A stretch of 64,000 nt of DNA from Palsa-506 sp963707065 (GTDB lineage Bacteria; Actinomycetota; Actinomycetes; Streptosporangiales; Streptosporangiaceae), in assembly GCA_963707065.1 (NCBI GenBank), contig CAVPPJ010000021.1, forward strand, positions 215,154-279,153, in the 5' to 3' direction. Below, piece after piece: positions 53,746 through 62,226 of this stretch. Made by a program: the position numbers and the translations under genes. Under the pieces are notes generated by a model. It had not been told where the DNA came from. It saw only the letters and a program-made list of their open reading frames with translations, and searched no databases. Each line of letters begins with the position of its first letter. The first letter of the stretch is position 1.

Positions 53746-54358
53746 CGCCATCAGCCAGGATCCCTGGACTCCGATCGCCTACCCGAAGGCGATCTGGGAT
53801 GAGGACCAGGAGCGGTGGATCTCTGACGCCGAGGTCGCCGAGGTGCCCTAGACCGCGTTCACCTCCCGCCAGGGCCAGGAGGTTACTGCCCGGCTGATCG
53901 TCCGCCGGGTCCGCGACCTGAACCGCAAGGCCGCCGAAGGGCAGGACGAATTGTTCGCCTGCTGGCGTTATCACGCCGTGTTCACCGATAGCCCGTTCGA
54001 GACGATCCAGGCCGAGGCGCAGCACCGCGACCACGCCGTGGTGGAGCAGGTGTTCGCGGACCTGACCAGCGGCCCGCTGGCTCACCTGCCGTCGGGGCAC
54101 TTCCCCGCCAACGCCGCCTGGCTTGCCCTGGCCGCGATCTGCCATAACCTGACCCGCGCTGCCGGCACCCTCGCCGGCGGCTTCTGCGCCCGGGCCCGCG
54201 GAGCGACCATCCGCAGCCACCTCATCAACGTCGCCGCCCGCATCGCCCGCCGCGGCCGCGGCCGCATCACCCTGCACCTGCCCCAGGACTGGCACCGCGA
54301 GCAGGAATGGATGAATCTGTTCGAGGCCGCCTGCGGGCCACCGCCCCGGGCGGCCTGA
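53746..54358 (+). pseudogene. IS1380-type transposase C-terminal fragment
   Basis: About 200 codons of a second IS1380-group transposase: AIWDEDQERWISDAEVAEVP, then an in-frame TAG at 53849, ARLIVRRVRDLNRKAAEGQD, FACWRYHAVFTDSPFETIQA and EAQHRDHAVVEQVFADL. The C-terminal helical end (NAAWLALAAICHNLTRAAGT, ITLHLPQDWHREQEW) is intact. The DDE N-terminal half is missing. It belongs to a different subgroup from the copy at 29-31 kb. Confidence 0.78.
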
Positions 54359-54539
54359 CCGCCCGGAACAGGTCACCGCCCGACGCATGGCCCCAGCAGC
54401 CACCCGCCAGCCCGCCGCCTCAAGAACAAGGACAAGCCGCAGAACCAGTCAGCGGCCAGACCCCCACGCCCCGGAACCGGCCACGAACACACCCGGCAGA
54501 CTGTCACCCAAAAGTGATCACCCGAAATCTACGCGGTGG

Positions 54540-55239
54540 ATCGAGGCTGAGGCTCAACGCCGCGAGGAGGTTGAACGCAAGCGTCTGGAGCGCTTTTTCG
54601 CCGCTGAGGCACGGTACAAAGTCGAATGCCAGCGGCGCGAGGCAGAGGCCCATGCGCGCAACCAGGAGGTGGACAAGCTCATCGCTAATCTGGCGTTCGA
54701 TGTCGAATCGGCCATTCACGAGTACATCGGCATCGTCCTGTCGAACTCCCGCCTATCCGGATGCGTTTCCGGTCAGCTATGACTACGAGTTCGACCTGTC
54801 CAACCGCGAGCTGCGACTGACAGTGACCGTTCCGCCGCCGTCCGACGTTTCCGCTGTCAAGGAATACAGGTACGTCAAAGCGAAGGACTTGATCACATCG
54901 ACACAGTTGACGCTCAAGGCCCAGAAGGATCGATACGCCGACGCGGTCCACCAAGTCGCGGTCCGCACCCTGCACGAGATCTTCGAAGCCGATCGCGGCG
55001 GCAAGATTCACTCGATTGCGCTCACGCTCGGCACGGAAGCCCGCTCGCCAGCGACTGGGCTCTCCGACGCTATCCCTCTGGTGATCGTGGCCGCCGACCG
55101 GCAGACGTTCAGCCACTTCGACCTCACCAACGTCGTTCCTCGTGCCACGCTCGACTACCTCGGTGCCGCCGTGTCCAAATCCCCGTTCGACCTGACGCCC
55201 GCCGACACCTCCCATGGTGTGCGCGCCCGTAAGCAGTGA
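54540..55239 (+). pseudogene. Conserved partner of the GIY-YIG gene, frameshifted
   Basis: The first frame holds a charged coiled-coil start (IEAEAQRREEVERKRLERFF) and VDKLIANLAFDVESAIHEYI. At 54748-54750 one C too many in TCCCGCC shifts the frame; after it the protein continues AYPDAFPVSYDYEFDLSNRE, LRLTVTVPPPSDV, DRYADAVHQVAVRTLHEIFE and VPRATLDYLGAAVSKSPFDL. The intact protein would have at least 230 residues; its N-terminus may be cut by the IS1380 fragment. The stop overlaps a GTG of the next gene. I know no function for it. Confidence 0.65.
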
Positions 55240-55241
55240 CG

Positions 55242-56669
55242 ATGCGGTTTAACCCGCCACCGGGTTGGCCGAGCCCACCCGACGGCTGGACCCCGCCACC
55301 CGGCTGGAACCCGGATCCGTCCTGGCCGGCGCCCCCAGACGGGTGGCAGCTGTGGTTGTCCGATACCGACAACACAAGTACTGGTGAAACACCAGCAGCC
55401 GACAGTGGCGCCGATGCGGCCGCTAGCCTTGTCACGGCCACTCCCGTTGCGCCGACCACGTCGTCGAAGGCAGGACTTACCCGAGGTCGGCATGCAGCCG
55501 ACGACCTACCTACGGCCCCAGTCCTCGCTCATGCTGCTGGAGCAGATACGGCAGTGCTGCTGGCACGCATCGCCGAGCTCGAAGCGGCCCTCGCTGCACA
55601 GGCCGCTAGCGGTGATGTGATCGAGTTGAGCGATCAACGTATGTTGCAGGACGTCGGTATCTACCGCTACCACCACCCGCTGGAGAACGCTGCCGCGTAC
55701 AAGGAGCGGCTGGCCCAACTGGAAGGGCGGATCGACGAGGTCGTAAAGACTGGCAGGGCAGTACTGGGGGCGGACCGATTCACGTTTGACGGATCCTTGG
55801 CCAAGGGCCGCAAGATGGTCGCCGACCTATCCAAACTGATGCTGCGCGCCTACAACGCCGAAGCCGACAACTGCGTCCGTTCCCTGCGGTCCGGCAACAT
55901 CAGCACCGCCACGAAGCGGCTCGCGTCCGCCGTGGCCGCGATCGAGAAGCTCGGCGCGATCATGGAAATGCGCGTCAACCCCGAGTACCACGCGCTGCGC
56001 GTTGCGGAACTCGAGCTGACCGCTGACTATCAGATGAAGCGTCAGGAAGAGCGCGAACAGGCTCGCGAGGAACGTGAGTTGCTGCGGGAGCAGCGTCGGG
56101 CCGAGGCCGAACTGGCAGCTGAGAAGGAGCGCCTGGACAAGGAGCGCGCCCACTATGTCAGTGCGCTGGAGGCCCTGCGTGCCAAGGGCGACGACGTCGC
56201 TGCGGCCGAGCTCGCCGGCCGGCTGGCCGCCATTGACAAAGCCATCGCGGCCAATGACTACCGGATCGCGAACATCCGCGCCGGGTACGTGTACGTCATC
56301 TCGAACATCGGTGCGTTCGGGCCGAATATCGTCAAGATCGGCATGACCCGTCGGCTTGAGCCCATGGACCGCGTCCGGGAACTCGGTGATGCCTCTGTCC
56401 CGTTCAGGTACGACGTGCACGCCATGTTCTTCTCCGACGCGGTCGCGCTCGAGAACGAGCTTCACAAGACGTTCGCCGACCGCCGAGTCAACTATGTTAA
56501 CGAACGCCGAGAGTTCTTCTTCGCGACCCCGGCCGAGGTACGCGCGGCGCTGCTGGAAAAGGACGGCGGACTGCTGGAGTTCCACGAGAGCCCGGAGGCA
56601 CCCGAGTACTTCCAGAGCGTCGGCCACTGGCCAGACCACCTCGACCTCGATCCTGGGCCGGTCGCCTAA
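55242..56669 (+). CDS. DUF4041 / T5orf172 GIY-YIG nuclease-type protein
   Basis: A 475-residue protein. Residues 1-35 repeat a PP-GW-PP motif that may bind partners. The middle (about 125-340) is DUF4041: LQDVGIYRYHHPLENAAAYK followed by a long charged coiled coil (REQRRAEAELAAEKERLDKE). The C-terminal 110 residues are a T5orf172 GIY-YIG domain: GYVYVISNIGAFGPNIVKIG, MTRRLEP, and EFFFATPAEVRAAL. The GIY-YIG Tyr and Arg are present. It is coupled to the frameshifted partner. A role in phage or plasmid defence or DNA processing is plausible but unproven. A GTG at 55236 is an alternative start. Confidence 0.75.
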   Translation: MRFNPPPGWPSPPDGWTPPPGWNPDPSWPAPPDGWQLWLSDTDNTSTGETPAADSGADAAASLVTATPVAPTTSSKAGLTRGRHAADDLPTAPVLAHAAGADTAVLLARIAELEAALAAQAASGDVIELSDQRMLQDVGIYRYHHPLENAAAYKERLAQLEGRIDEVVKTGRAVLGADRFTFDGSLAKGRKMVADLSKLMLRAYNAEADNCVRSLRSGNISTATKRLASAVAAIEKLGAIMEMRVNPEYHALRVAELELTADYQMKRQEEREQAREERELLREQRRAEAELAAEKERLDKERAHYVSALEALRAKGDDVAAAELAGRLAAIDKAIAANDYRIANIRAGYVYVISNIGAFGPNIVKIGMTRRLEPMDRVRELGDASVPFRYDVHAMFFSDAVALENELHKTFADRRVNYVNERREFFFATPAEVRAALLEKDGGLLEFHESPEAPEYFQSVGHWPDHLDLDPGPVA

Positions 56670-57599
56670 CGTCGGCGGCCGCGACGCGGGGCTCATGTGG
56701 CCCGGCTGCCTGCTCGTGCGAATACCTGCCCAGATCGTCGCCAGCCGCAGCCTCCGTGCAGGTCAGGTGAGTTCACGGGCCGGTCTTGAAGTCGCTAGGG
56801 CACGGACGCGTCCTCGCGGGCACGTATTCCGAACTCCCCGCCGGACTACCAGCGAGAAATTGCCGCTCACCGCTTGAAGCAGATCAGGGCACTCCCGGTC
56901 TCCCCTTGCAGTGGGCGGCAGCAGCTGTGCGCGGTTCATTGCAGCCACGTGCGGCTGCTCGCGCCGAATGCACACCGAAGAGGGCAAAGACCGACCGCTT
57001 CGCCCATGCGACTCTGTCCGTGCTGGGCGCAGGTGGCCCGGCACTACCGCCACGCCGAACCGGAGAATCTGAGCGGCTTCCGCCTCACAGCCGGTCAGCC
57101 ATCGAGCCGCGCCGAGTCGGCGCCGGGTAGGCGCCCGTAGCGGCCGGTCGACGTTCACTTTCCGTGACAACCGTTGCATGCCTTGATCGCTGTCATGGGC
57201 AAGCCCTGAAAGGCGGCGATGACGGCAGCACGGTACCCGGCCAGAACTTGGGCACGTATTGGGCACAGCCGTCTGGCTTCCCGGCTGTCAGGCACCAGAG
57301 ACGCGCAAGACATGAGCGTCCTTAGCCGAGAGTGTGCAGGTCAGCGCCATTTCAGCCAACGGCGGCAAGATCATGGCCGAGGCGACGCACCCTGGCCGAC
57401 GGTTATGTAAACCGCTCCCTCAGCCGACGGCGAAGATCGCGCTTCACCATGTCTGAGCTGGGGTTTTGCGCATTGGACATGATCATGCTCCTGGCTCAGT
57501 GCTGTCCTCGCGCTCTGAGCGCTAGCAACTTGACAACTCAACAGCGGAGCTAGCCGACGAGGGCACTAGGCACGATCCGTGACCTGAACTAGCTATGGC
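56670..57599. other. Long stretch without recognisable gene
   Basis: About 930 bp right of the GIY-YIG gene. Frames are short, overlap on both strands and show no family sequence. CTTGACAACTCAACAGC at 57529 recurs with one change at 61840. The stretch probably consists of degraded genes. Confidence 0.4.
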
Positions 57600-58122
57600 T
57601 TATGTTCGCTCCGTAGCAGCGGCAGGATCTCTTCGAGTCTGCCGTCCGGACGGGCACGCTGGCGCTCCGGATGCATCCCGAAGACGAGGACGGCTCACGA
57701 CGTCGGCGCTAACTGGCAGGCTCGGGCTGGACTGCAGGAGGTGCTCGCATTCGAATCGGGCTGTGTCGTGGGGCATGAGTCTGGTCTTCACGCCCGGTTC
57801 GTCCAGCCGCTGCGTTCCAAGATGCCATCTGACTTCCAGATCGTAGACCGGCTCTACCGTGATCTGGCTGACCGGAGGCCTCTTGTCGAGTTCGATGAAG
57901 ATCCGGGCCGCCTGGGCGCGCTTGCGTTCATCGAGTGACTCGCGGATTCCCTGGCCTGAAGCTCAAGCACCATTGTCTGCTTGCTGTTGATCTCCTGCTG
58001 ATCCTCCAGCTGCCGGGATTGCTTGCTGAATGCCTGCGCGGCGTAGTGCGCAGTGATGCCTGCGCCGACTAGCAGCCGACGGTGGCTATGGCGCCGATCC
58101 AGGCCGAGATGGCGAGCGGCAT
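57600..58122 (-). pseudogene. Relic of a membrane-anchored protein of unknown family
   Basis: From the ATG at 58122 the frame reads PLAISAWIGAIATVG and stops. A second frame gives LLVGAGITAHYAAQAFSKQS and a QQEINSKQTMVLELQARES coiled part; a third gives IRESLDERKRAQAARIFIEL and VRWHLGTQRLDEPGV. Together these make a single-pass membrane protein with a juxtamembrane coiled coil, seen in many actinobacteria without known function. Two shifts (near 58070 and 57950) make it non-functional. Confidence 0.6.
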
Positions 58123-58149
58123 GAGCGAAGCCCACGGCGGGCCAGTAGT

Positions 58150-58488
58150 ATGGCACAGCCGAGAACCGGGACAGCCATGCGCGGTACCCCCACACCCCTC
58201 ATGGAGACAGCAGGGCCGCGTGCGTCTTGGCAAACATCACCGCCGAGATCAACCTTCGCGGCTGTAGACGCACTGAAAGCGATGATTGGATCGATGGAGC
58301 GTATTGCCCTCCTGTTCGGCTGGCTTGCGCCTGGGCAGACGGAAGAACTTGGAGCGACGATCGACCACATCGACAACGAGTTGAGCCTTCTGCACCGTAG
58401 TAGAAGCGGCCATGGGGATCTCGCAGACATGCTGGAGTTGCCTCAGCCGGGCATTACCTGCCTGGCCACGATGTCTCGGGCTATCTAG
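58150..58488 (+). CDS. Unidentified small protein
   Basis: A frame of up to 112 residues; the last 75 look like a real helical protein (VDALKAMIGSMERIALLFGW, EELGATIDHIDNELSLLHRS). The N-terminal 35 residues are Pro/Thr-rich and less convincing; later ATGs at 58201 or 58270 are possible starts. Its 3' end overlaps the stop of the convergent gene by 8 bp. No family is recognised. Confidence 0.4.
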   Translation: MAQPRTGTAMRGTPTPLMETAGPRASWQTSPPRSTFAAVDALKAMIGSMERIALLFGWLAPGQTEELGATIDHIDNELSLLHRSRSGHGDLADMLELPQPGITCLATMSRAI

Positions 58489-58678
58489 CTCCAGATACGG
58501 TGCTGATCTTGTCAGTCAGGTCTGCCGGGAGCTGCTGACGGCGTAGGTACGAGCGAGACAGTGAGTCAATGCCGTGCGATATCGACCGGAGTTCGGTTGC
58601 AAACCGAGTGATCTCAAGCTCTGGGATCTCGGCCTTGACCAGGGTCCAGCCGCCTGGAACTAGCTCAGTATCGAGCAT
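58481..58678 (-). CDS. Unidentified small acidic protein
   Basis: A 65-residue frame starting MLDTELVPGGWTLVKAEIPE and continuing ITRFATELRSISHGIDSLSR. It looks like a helical protein with natural composition. No ribosome site is clear, and a start seven codons earlier is possible. It follows the EF-G fragment on the same strand. The function is unknown. Confidence 0.4.
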   Translation of the reverse strand: MLDTELVPGGWTLVKAEIPELEITRFATELRSISHGIDSLSRSYLRRQQLPADLTDKISTVSGAR

Positions 58679-58735
58679 CCGACCGCGCCGCGAAGACAAA
58701 GTCCGCCCTCACCTTTCCGACATAGTCCTTCGCAA

Positions 58736-59365
58736 CTAGGACGGATACTCTATCAACCGGGTCCCAGAAGCACCACCTGCCTTCTCCGCGGCGTCCCGCA
58801 AGGCCGCTCGGCCCGCCTTCTGGAAAGCCATGTCCGAGGAGTCCACAGAGTGAGCCTTGCCGTCGAATAGGGTCACCCGGATGTCGACCATCGGGTATCC
58901 GGCAAGCACGCCTTGCTCCGTCTGCGCCCGAACCCCGCGTTCGACGGATGGATGAACTGCCGAGGCATCTGCTTCGCCCACGATCTTGTCGACGAACTCG
59001 AATCCCGCGCCGGGCGGTAGCGGCTCCACCGCGATGTAACAGATGCCGAACTCGCCATGTCCGCCCGTCTGCTTGACGTTCCGGCCTAGGCCTTGAGCAC
59101 TGCCTGTCACGGTCTCGCGGAGTGGCACGCGCAGCTCAGTGGTCGCCGCGTGGATACCGAACTCTGACGACAGTCGGTCGAGCAGCCGGTCGACGTCGGC
59201 CTCCTCTACGCACCAGAGCACCTGCTGACGGGCTTCAGTAGTTACCTCCAAGCGGCAACTAGGATCGTCGGCCACCAACCTGCCTAGAGCCTGTGGCACC
59301 TTGTCCTCATCCACTTTGAACTTCGCCACGATCGCCACAGGCAGCAGCGGCTCCGGGTTCTGTCG
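58736..59365 (-). pseudogene. Internal fragment of an elongation factor G paralogue
   Basis: Sequence typical of EF-G domains III-IV: PEPLLPVAIVAKFKVDEDKV, LEVTTEARQQVLWCVEEADV, VPLRETVTGSAQGLGRNVKQ and TGGHGEFGICYIAVEPLPPG. Near 58985 the frame slips, so that the expected PRQFIPSVEKG region is read as EADASAVHPSVER. It slips back near 58945 and continues GVLAGYPMVDIRVTLFDGKAHSVDSSDMAF in two stretches. The GTPase domain, domain II and domain V are absent. An open frame of 200 codons remains from 59338, so a short product could be made. Confidence 0.7.
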
Positions 59366-59895
59366 TGGCTCTGCCAGCCGCGGACTGCCCGTCCTGGGGG
59401 AAGGGGATCATGACCGGCTGCAGCGAATGGCTCTTCGTTTGAAGGGCCTGCACCGTCCGAAGGGACATCTCTGTCACCCTCGTCTGCCAGCAAAGTCGCT
59501 GAGTCCTCGGACACTGTGTCCGCAGGCCGCTGACCATGCAGTGCCGCGGCAAGATCGTCGTCTGTCCGTCTGTCGCCTCGTCCTTCCTTGAACGCCTTCT
59601 CAGCGCTCAGTGCCGCAGCGTTTACCATGTCGACGCAGAACGGAAGGACCTTGAGGCGGTACTGCCCCTCGACCGGGTCTCGGCCCTCCAGTTCGACTGC
59701 TCCGACAGCGTCCAAGGCGAGCCTGCTACCCAAGGGCAACAGCTGCAGCGTGACCTGCAGGTCACTGCGACTCTGACCCTCCAGCCGGACGAGCAGTTCC
59801 TTAAGGGTCGGCGCGAGCCGCTCCAAGGCCTGTTCGGCCGTCAGCCTAGTCTCCCTCTTCTGTCCGCCTGCGCATCTGCCCGCGAAGACCCTCAA
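59284..59895 (-). CDS. Unidentified protein, C-terminus overlapping EF-G fragment
   Basis: A frame of about 200 codons. LTAEQALERLAPTLKELLVR, LQVTLQLLPLGSRLALDAVG and YRLKVLPFCVDMVNAAALSA look like a genuine folded protein; an acidic linker follows. The last 40 residues are Arg/Cys/Trp-rich and lie in another frame of the EF-G fragment, so the true C-terminus may have been lost. The start is uncertain: TTG at 59895 or a CTG near 59853 with GGGAG upstream. No family is recognised. Confidence 0.5.
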   Translation of the reverse strand: MRVFAGRCAGGQKRETRLTAEQALERLAPTLKELLVRLEGQSRSDLQVTLQLLPLGSRLALDAVGAVELEGRDPVEGQYRLKVLPFCVDMVNAAALSAEKAFKEGRGDRRTDDDLAAALHGQRPADTVSEDSATLLADEGDRDVPSDGAGPSNEEPFAAAGHDPLPPGRAVRGWQSHDRTRSRCCLWRSWRSSKWMRTRCHRL

Positions 59896-60000
59896 ACCAG
59901 CTCACTTCAGCCCATCCGTTCGCGATGGCCGCCTTGGTCCGATGCCTTGGCTGGCTCCACACTTATATGACGTATCGCTGAGGCTGTTTGGAGCGCCGAC

Positions 60001-60580
60001 CTAGTCAGGGGTTCCTTTCCGGACCCTCTCCACGTAACCTTGAAATCTGGCTAGCGCACGCTGGACGGTGGTGTGGGCCAGGTCTAGCTCGTGACCCACG
60101 TCACGGCTCGAGGGCGCTGCCTCACGCTCCGCAGCAAGGTTCAGCCATGTCTGCACAACTAGCAGGCCCGTCACATCATCCTCTCGGCGGCTCGCGAGCC
60201 CAAGAGCAGCTCGCACTATCTGAAGATCGAGGTCACGATCGAGGAGCCTCAGCAGAGCATCGTCGTCCGTCGCTCCACCCCTGTCAGCCATGAAAACCGG
60301 GTCAACCGGTCCTGCGCGGTGTCGTCGAAGTCGATCAATCCGCTCGTTGCGGGCTGCCCGCAGAATGTAGCCAAGAGGATTACCGACCTCGTCGACCGTC
60401 CTCCTGACCCGGAGGATTCGGAAGCGCTTCATCAGCGATGTCCTCCGCCTCGACAGGATCAGCGTCCATCGCGCGCAGATAGACGAGAATCCGCTCGCGC
60501 AAAGCCATGTAGTCGCCTGTAGCTGGCGATCCGCCTACCAGAAGCTGACGAGCAGCCCGCTCGGCCGGATCGTCCATCAT
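60001..60580 (-). pseudogene. ECF-type sigma factor with one frameshift
   Basis: From the ATG at 60580 the first frame gives YMALRERILVYLRAMDADPV followed by EAEDIADEAL, a region 2 start. Around 60370-60420 the frame must change to reach NPLGYILRAARNERIDRLRR, region 2.4. A long linker follows, then LDLAHTTVQRALARFQGYVE as region 4. Each half is well preserved, so the shift is recent, a sequence error, or programmed. Nothing that looks like an anti-sigma factor is adjacent; an unknown gene lies 105 bp downstream. Confidence 0.6.
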
Positions 60581-60761
60581 TCAGCCTGTCCTCCCAGGCG
60601 TCAGGCAAGTGGCTGTCTGTGCACCTTACCGGTTCAAGGTTCGCATGCCATGCTAGCATTCGTCACCGTCGTGGCACTGGCGGCCGCCTTCTGAATCACC
60701 GTCGCGCGTAAAGCCTACTGTGGGTGATCGCAGCGGCCCTGCTGGCCCAACGGAGGTGCTA

Positions 60762-61322
60762 GTGGATTGGGTCGCGGCTGCGCTGGTTGGGTTGATCAAC
60801 ATCGCCTTGATGCGGCCGCTCTCCCACTACCGCTTCTGGTGGCACTGGCTCGGCGGACGCACCTGGCTGTTCGGCTACTTGGTCTACGCGGTCGCAGCGG
60901 CGGCTACGGGTGTCCTCAGCAAGATTGGGGCGCAGGCCGTTGGCTGGGAGCCCGGGCGGCATGGTTCGGGCCAAGCACTGGCGGCAGCAATAGCCGGTGC
61001 GACCCTTCTGAGAGCTGACATCGGCCGTCCTTTAAGAACGGGCAACGAGCAGGCTAAGAACCTTGCGGCTCCTTTCGTCACCTGGCTAGGGTCTGGCTTC
61101 GATCACGCCGCGCGTGGGCAGATAGAAAGCTGGGCACGCGGTCTACAGGCCAATGACTTGGAGATGGCAGCAGGACTGGTCACTAGCGACCCGGGTAGAC
61201 CGGGTGGCACCGTCACCAGAGCGATGATACGCGCCAGCATCAAGGACCTGTCTAGCACAAGGAAAGACTATGCACGGGGCGAACTCATTGGCGCGATCGC
61301 CAACGGCTACTGGCGCAGCTGA
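60762..61322 (+). CDS. Membrane protein of unknown function
   Basis: A 186-residue protein with hydrophobic segments at the N-terminus (VAAALVGLINIALM), after RPLSHYRFWWHWLGG (LFGYLVYAVAAAATGVL), and at ALAAAIAGATLLRAD. The C-terminal 90 residues are soluble and helical (QIESWARGLQANDLEMAAGL, then IRASIKDLSSTRKDYARGEL). The GTG at 60762 has GGAGG five bases upstream; the frame is open to 60720. It is divergent from the sigma gene. No family is recognised. Confidence 0.6.
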   Translation: MDWVAAALVGLINIALMRPLSHYRFWWHWLGGRTWLFGYLVYAVAAAATGVLSKIGAQAVGWEPGRHGSGQALAAAIAGATLLRADIGRPLRTGNEQAKNLAAPFVTWLGSGFDHAARGQIESWARGLQANDLEMAAGLVTSDPGRPGGTVTRAMIRASIKDLSSTRKDYARGELIGAIANGYWRS

Positions 61323-61955
61323 CCGCACGCGCAGCTGAGCAACTATTGCTGGGCCGACTCAGTCATTTACCGTGGACGATATTGGGGCAAAGCTCGAGGT
61401 GGAATATGTGCGCCGACATGCTCTACAAAAAATGAACTCCCGTACGAACAGCAGCCGGGACTTTATAGACTCCCCTCATGATAAGGCCACCGTGACCTGC
61501 GTGAACATCAGATAGTGGTATTCGGGTCTCCTGCGCAGTGACCGCTCGATGCGAACTCCTGGCGGCGAGGTCGCTCGTGGCGTGAGGCAGGTCACCTGTC
61601 CGGTGCCAGCTTGTCGGAGTCGTTCGCGGCCGACTGCGTTGCTGTATTTGTCTGCTGTACAGCGACCCGGCGTGGTCCTCATGGCATCGGGCACCAAGCC
61701 CTGGATTAAGAGCTTGGCGTGTTCGCACGAGTTTCGTTCCGCAGGTCACATTTAGTGGACCCTGGTCCAATGAAGTGAGACGGACGAGGACGAACTGCAA
61801 CATTGCGGTCCTGACGGCCACCCTTCTGCAGGATGGTACCTTGACAACTGAACAGCATTGACGTGAGATCAATCAATGGTACTAGCGTCGGTTAGGGGGT
61901 GGTCTGAGCCCCGACGTTTGCCTGCCAGCGTAGTTCACGCAGCGCCGCGTCGATA
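61323..61955. other. No recognisable gene
   Basis: About 630 bp. Frames are short. CTTGACAACTGAACAGC at 61840 resembles a -35 region and recurs near 57.5 kb. GC content falls toward the right. Confidence 0.4.
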
Positions 61956-62198
61956 TCATCCAGCATTGACCTGGCTGGCTCGACCCACTGGGTGCCGGTT
62001 ATGAAACAATTCGAACTCGCCTGTTTCTATAAAGGTTGGCAACTCCCCGACGAGCTTCCCGAGACGGTTAATACGGCTTGTCAACTCATCTCCCCGCTGT
62101 TTGGTAGCGATTTGCTCCAATCCTTTGAGTAGGCTTTGAATCCCGCTATTCAGAACTTCGAGGACATAGAAATCTGTGGTGTCCTCTTTAAAACTCAT
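61956..62198 (-). CDS. Small protein downstream of the KAP NTPase relic
   Basis: An 80-residue protein with lower GC than the window average. It reads MSFKEDTTDFYVLEVLNSGI and QSLLKGLEQIATKQRGDELT, helical with heptad character, then FIETGEFELFHNR. GAGGAG lies about eight bases before the ATG. It follows the KAP-type gene by 28 bp on the same strand and may have been its partner. No family is recognised. Confidence 0.55.
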   Translation of the reverse strand: MSFKEDTTDFYVLEVLNSGIQSLLKGLEQIATKQRGDELTSRINRLGKLVGELPTFIETGEFELFHNRHPVGRASQVNAG

Positions 62199-62226
62199 GG
62201 GTTGATCTCCTCTGTGTCGCTACAGA

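Noticed and set aside
56763..57266. A 167-codon minus-strand frame right of the GIY-YIG gene
   Set aside because: Codon pattern and residue composition do not look like protein, and overlapping frames are equally open.
57220..57300. Tandem-looking TTGGGCACGTATTGGGCAC as a possible attachment site
   Set aside because: Two partial copies of an 8-bp string with no nearby integrase or tRNA; too weak to support.
61423..61872. A 149-codon minus-strand frame
   Set aside because: No start signal, mixed composition and no recognisable segment; treated as chance.
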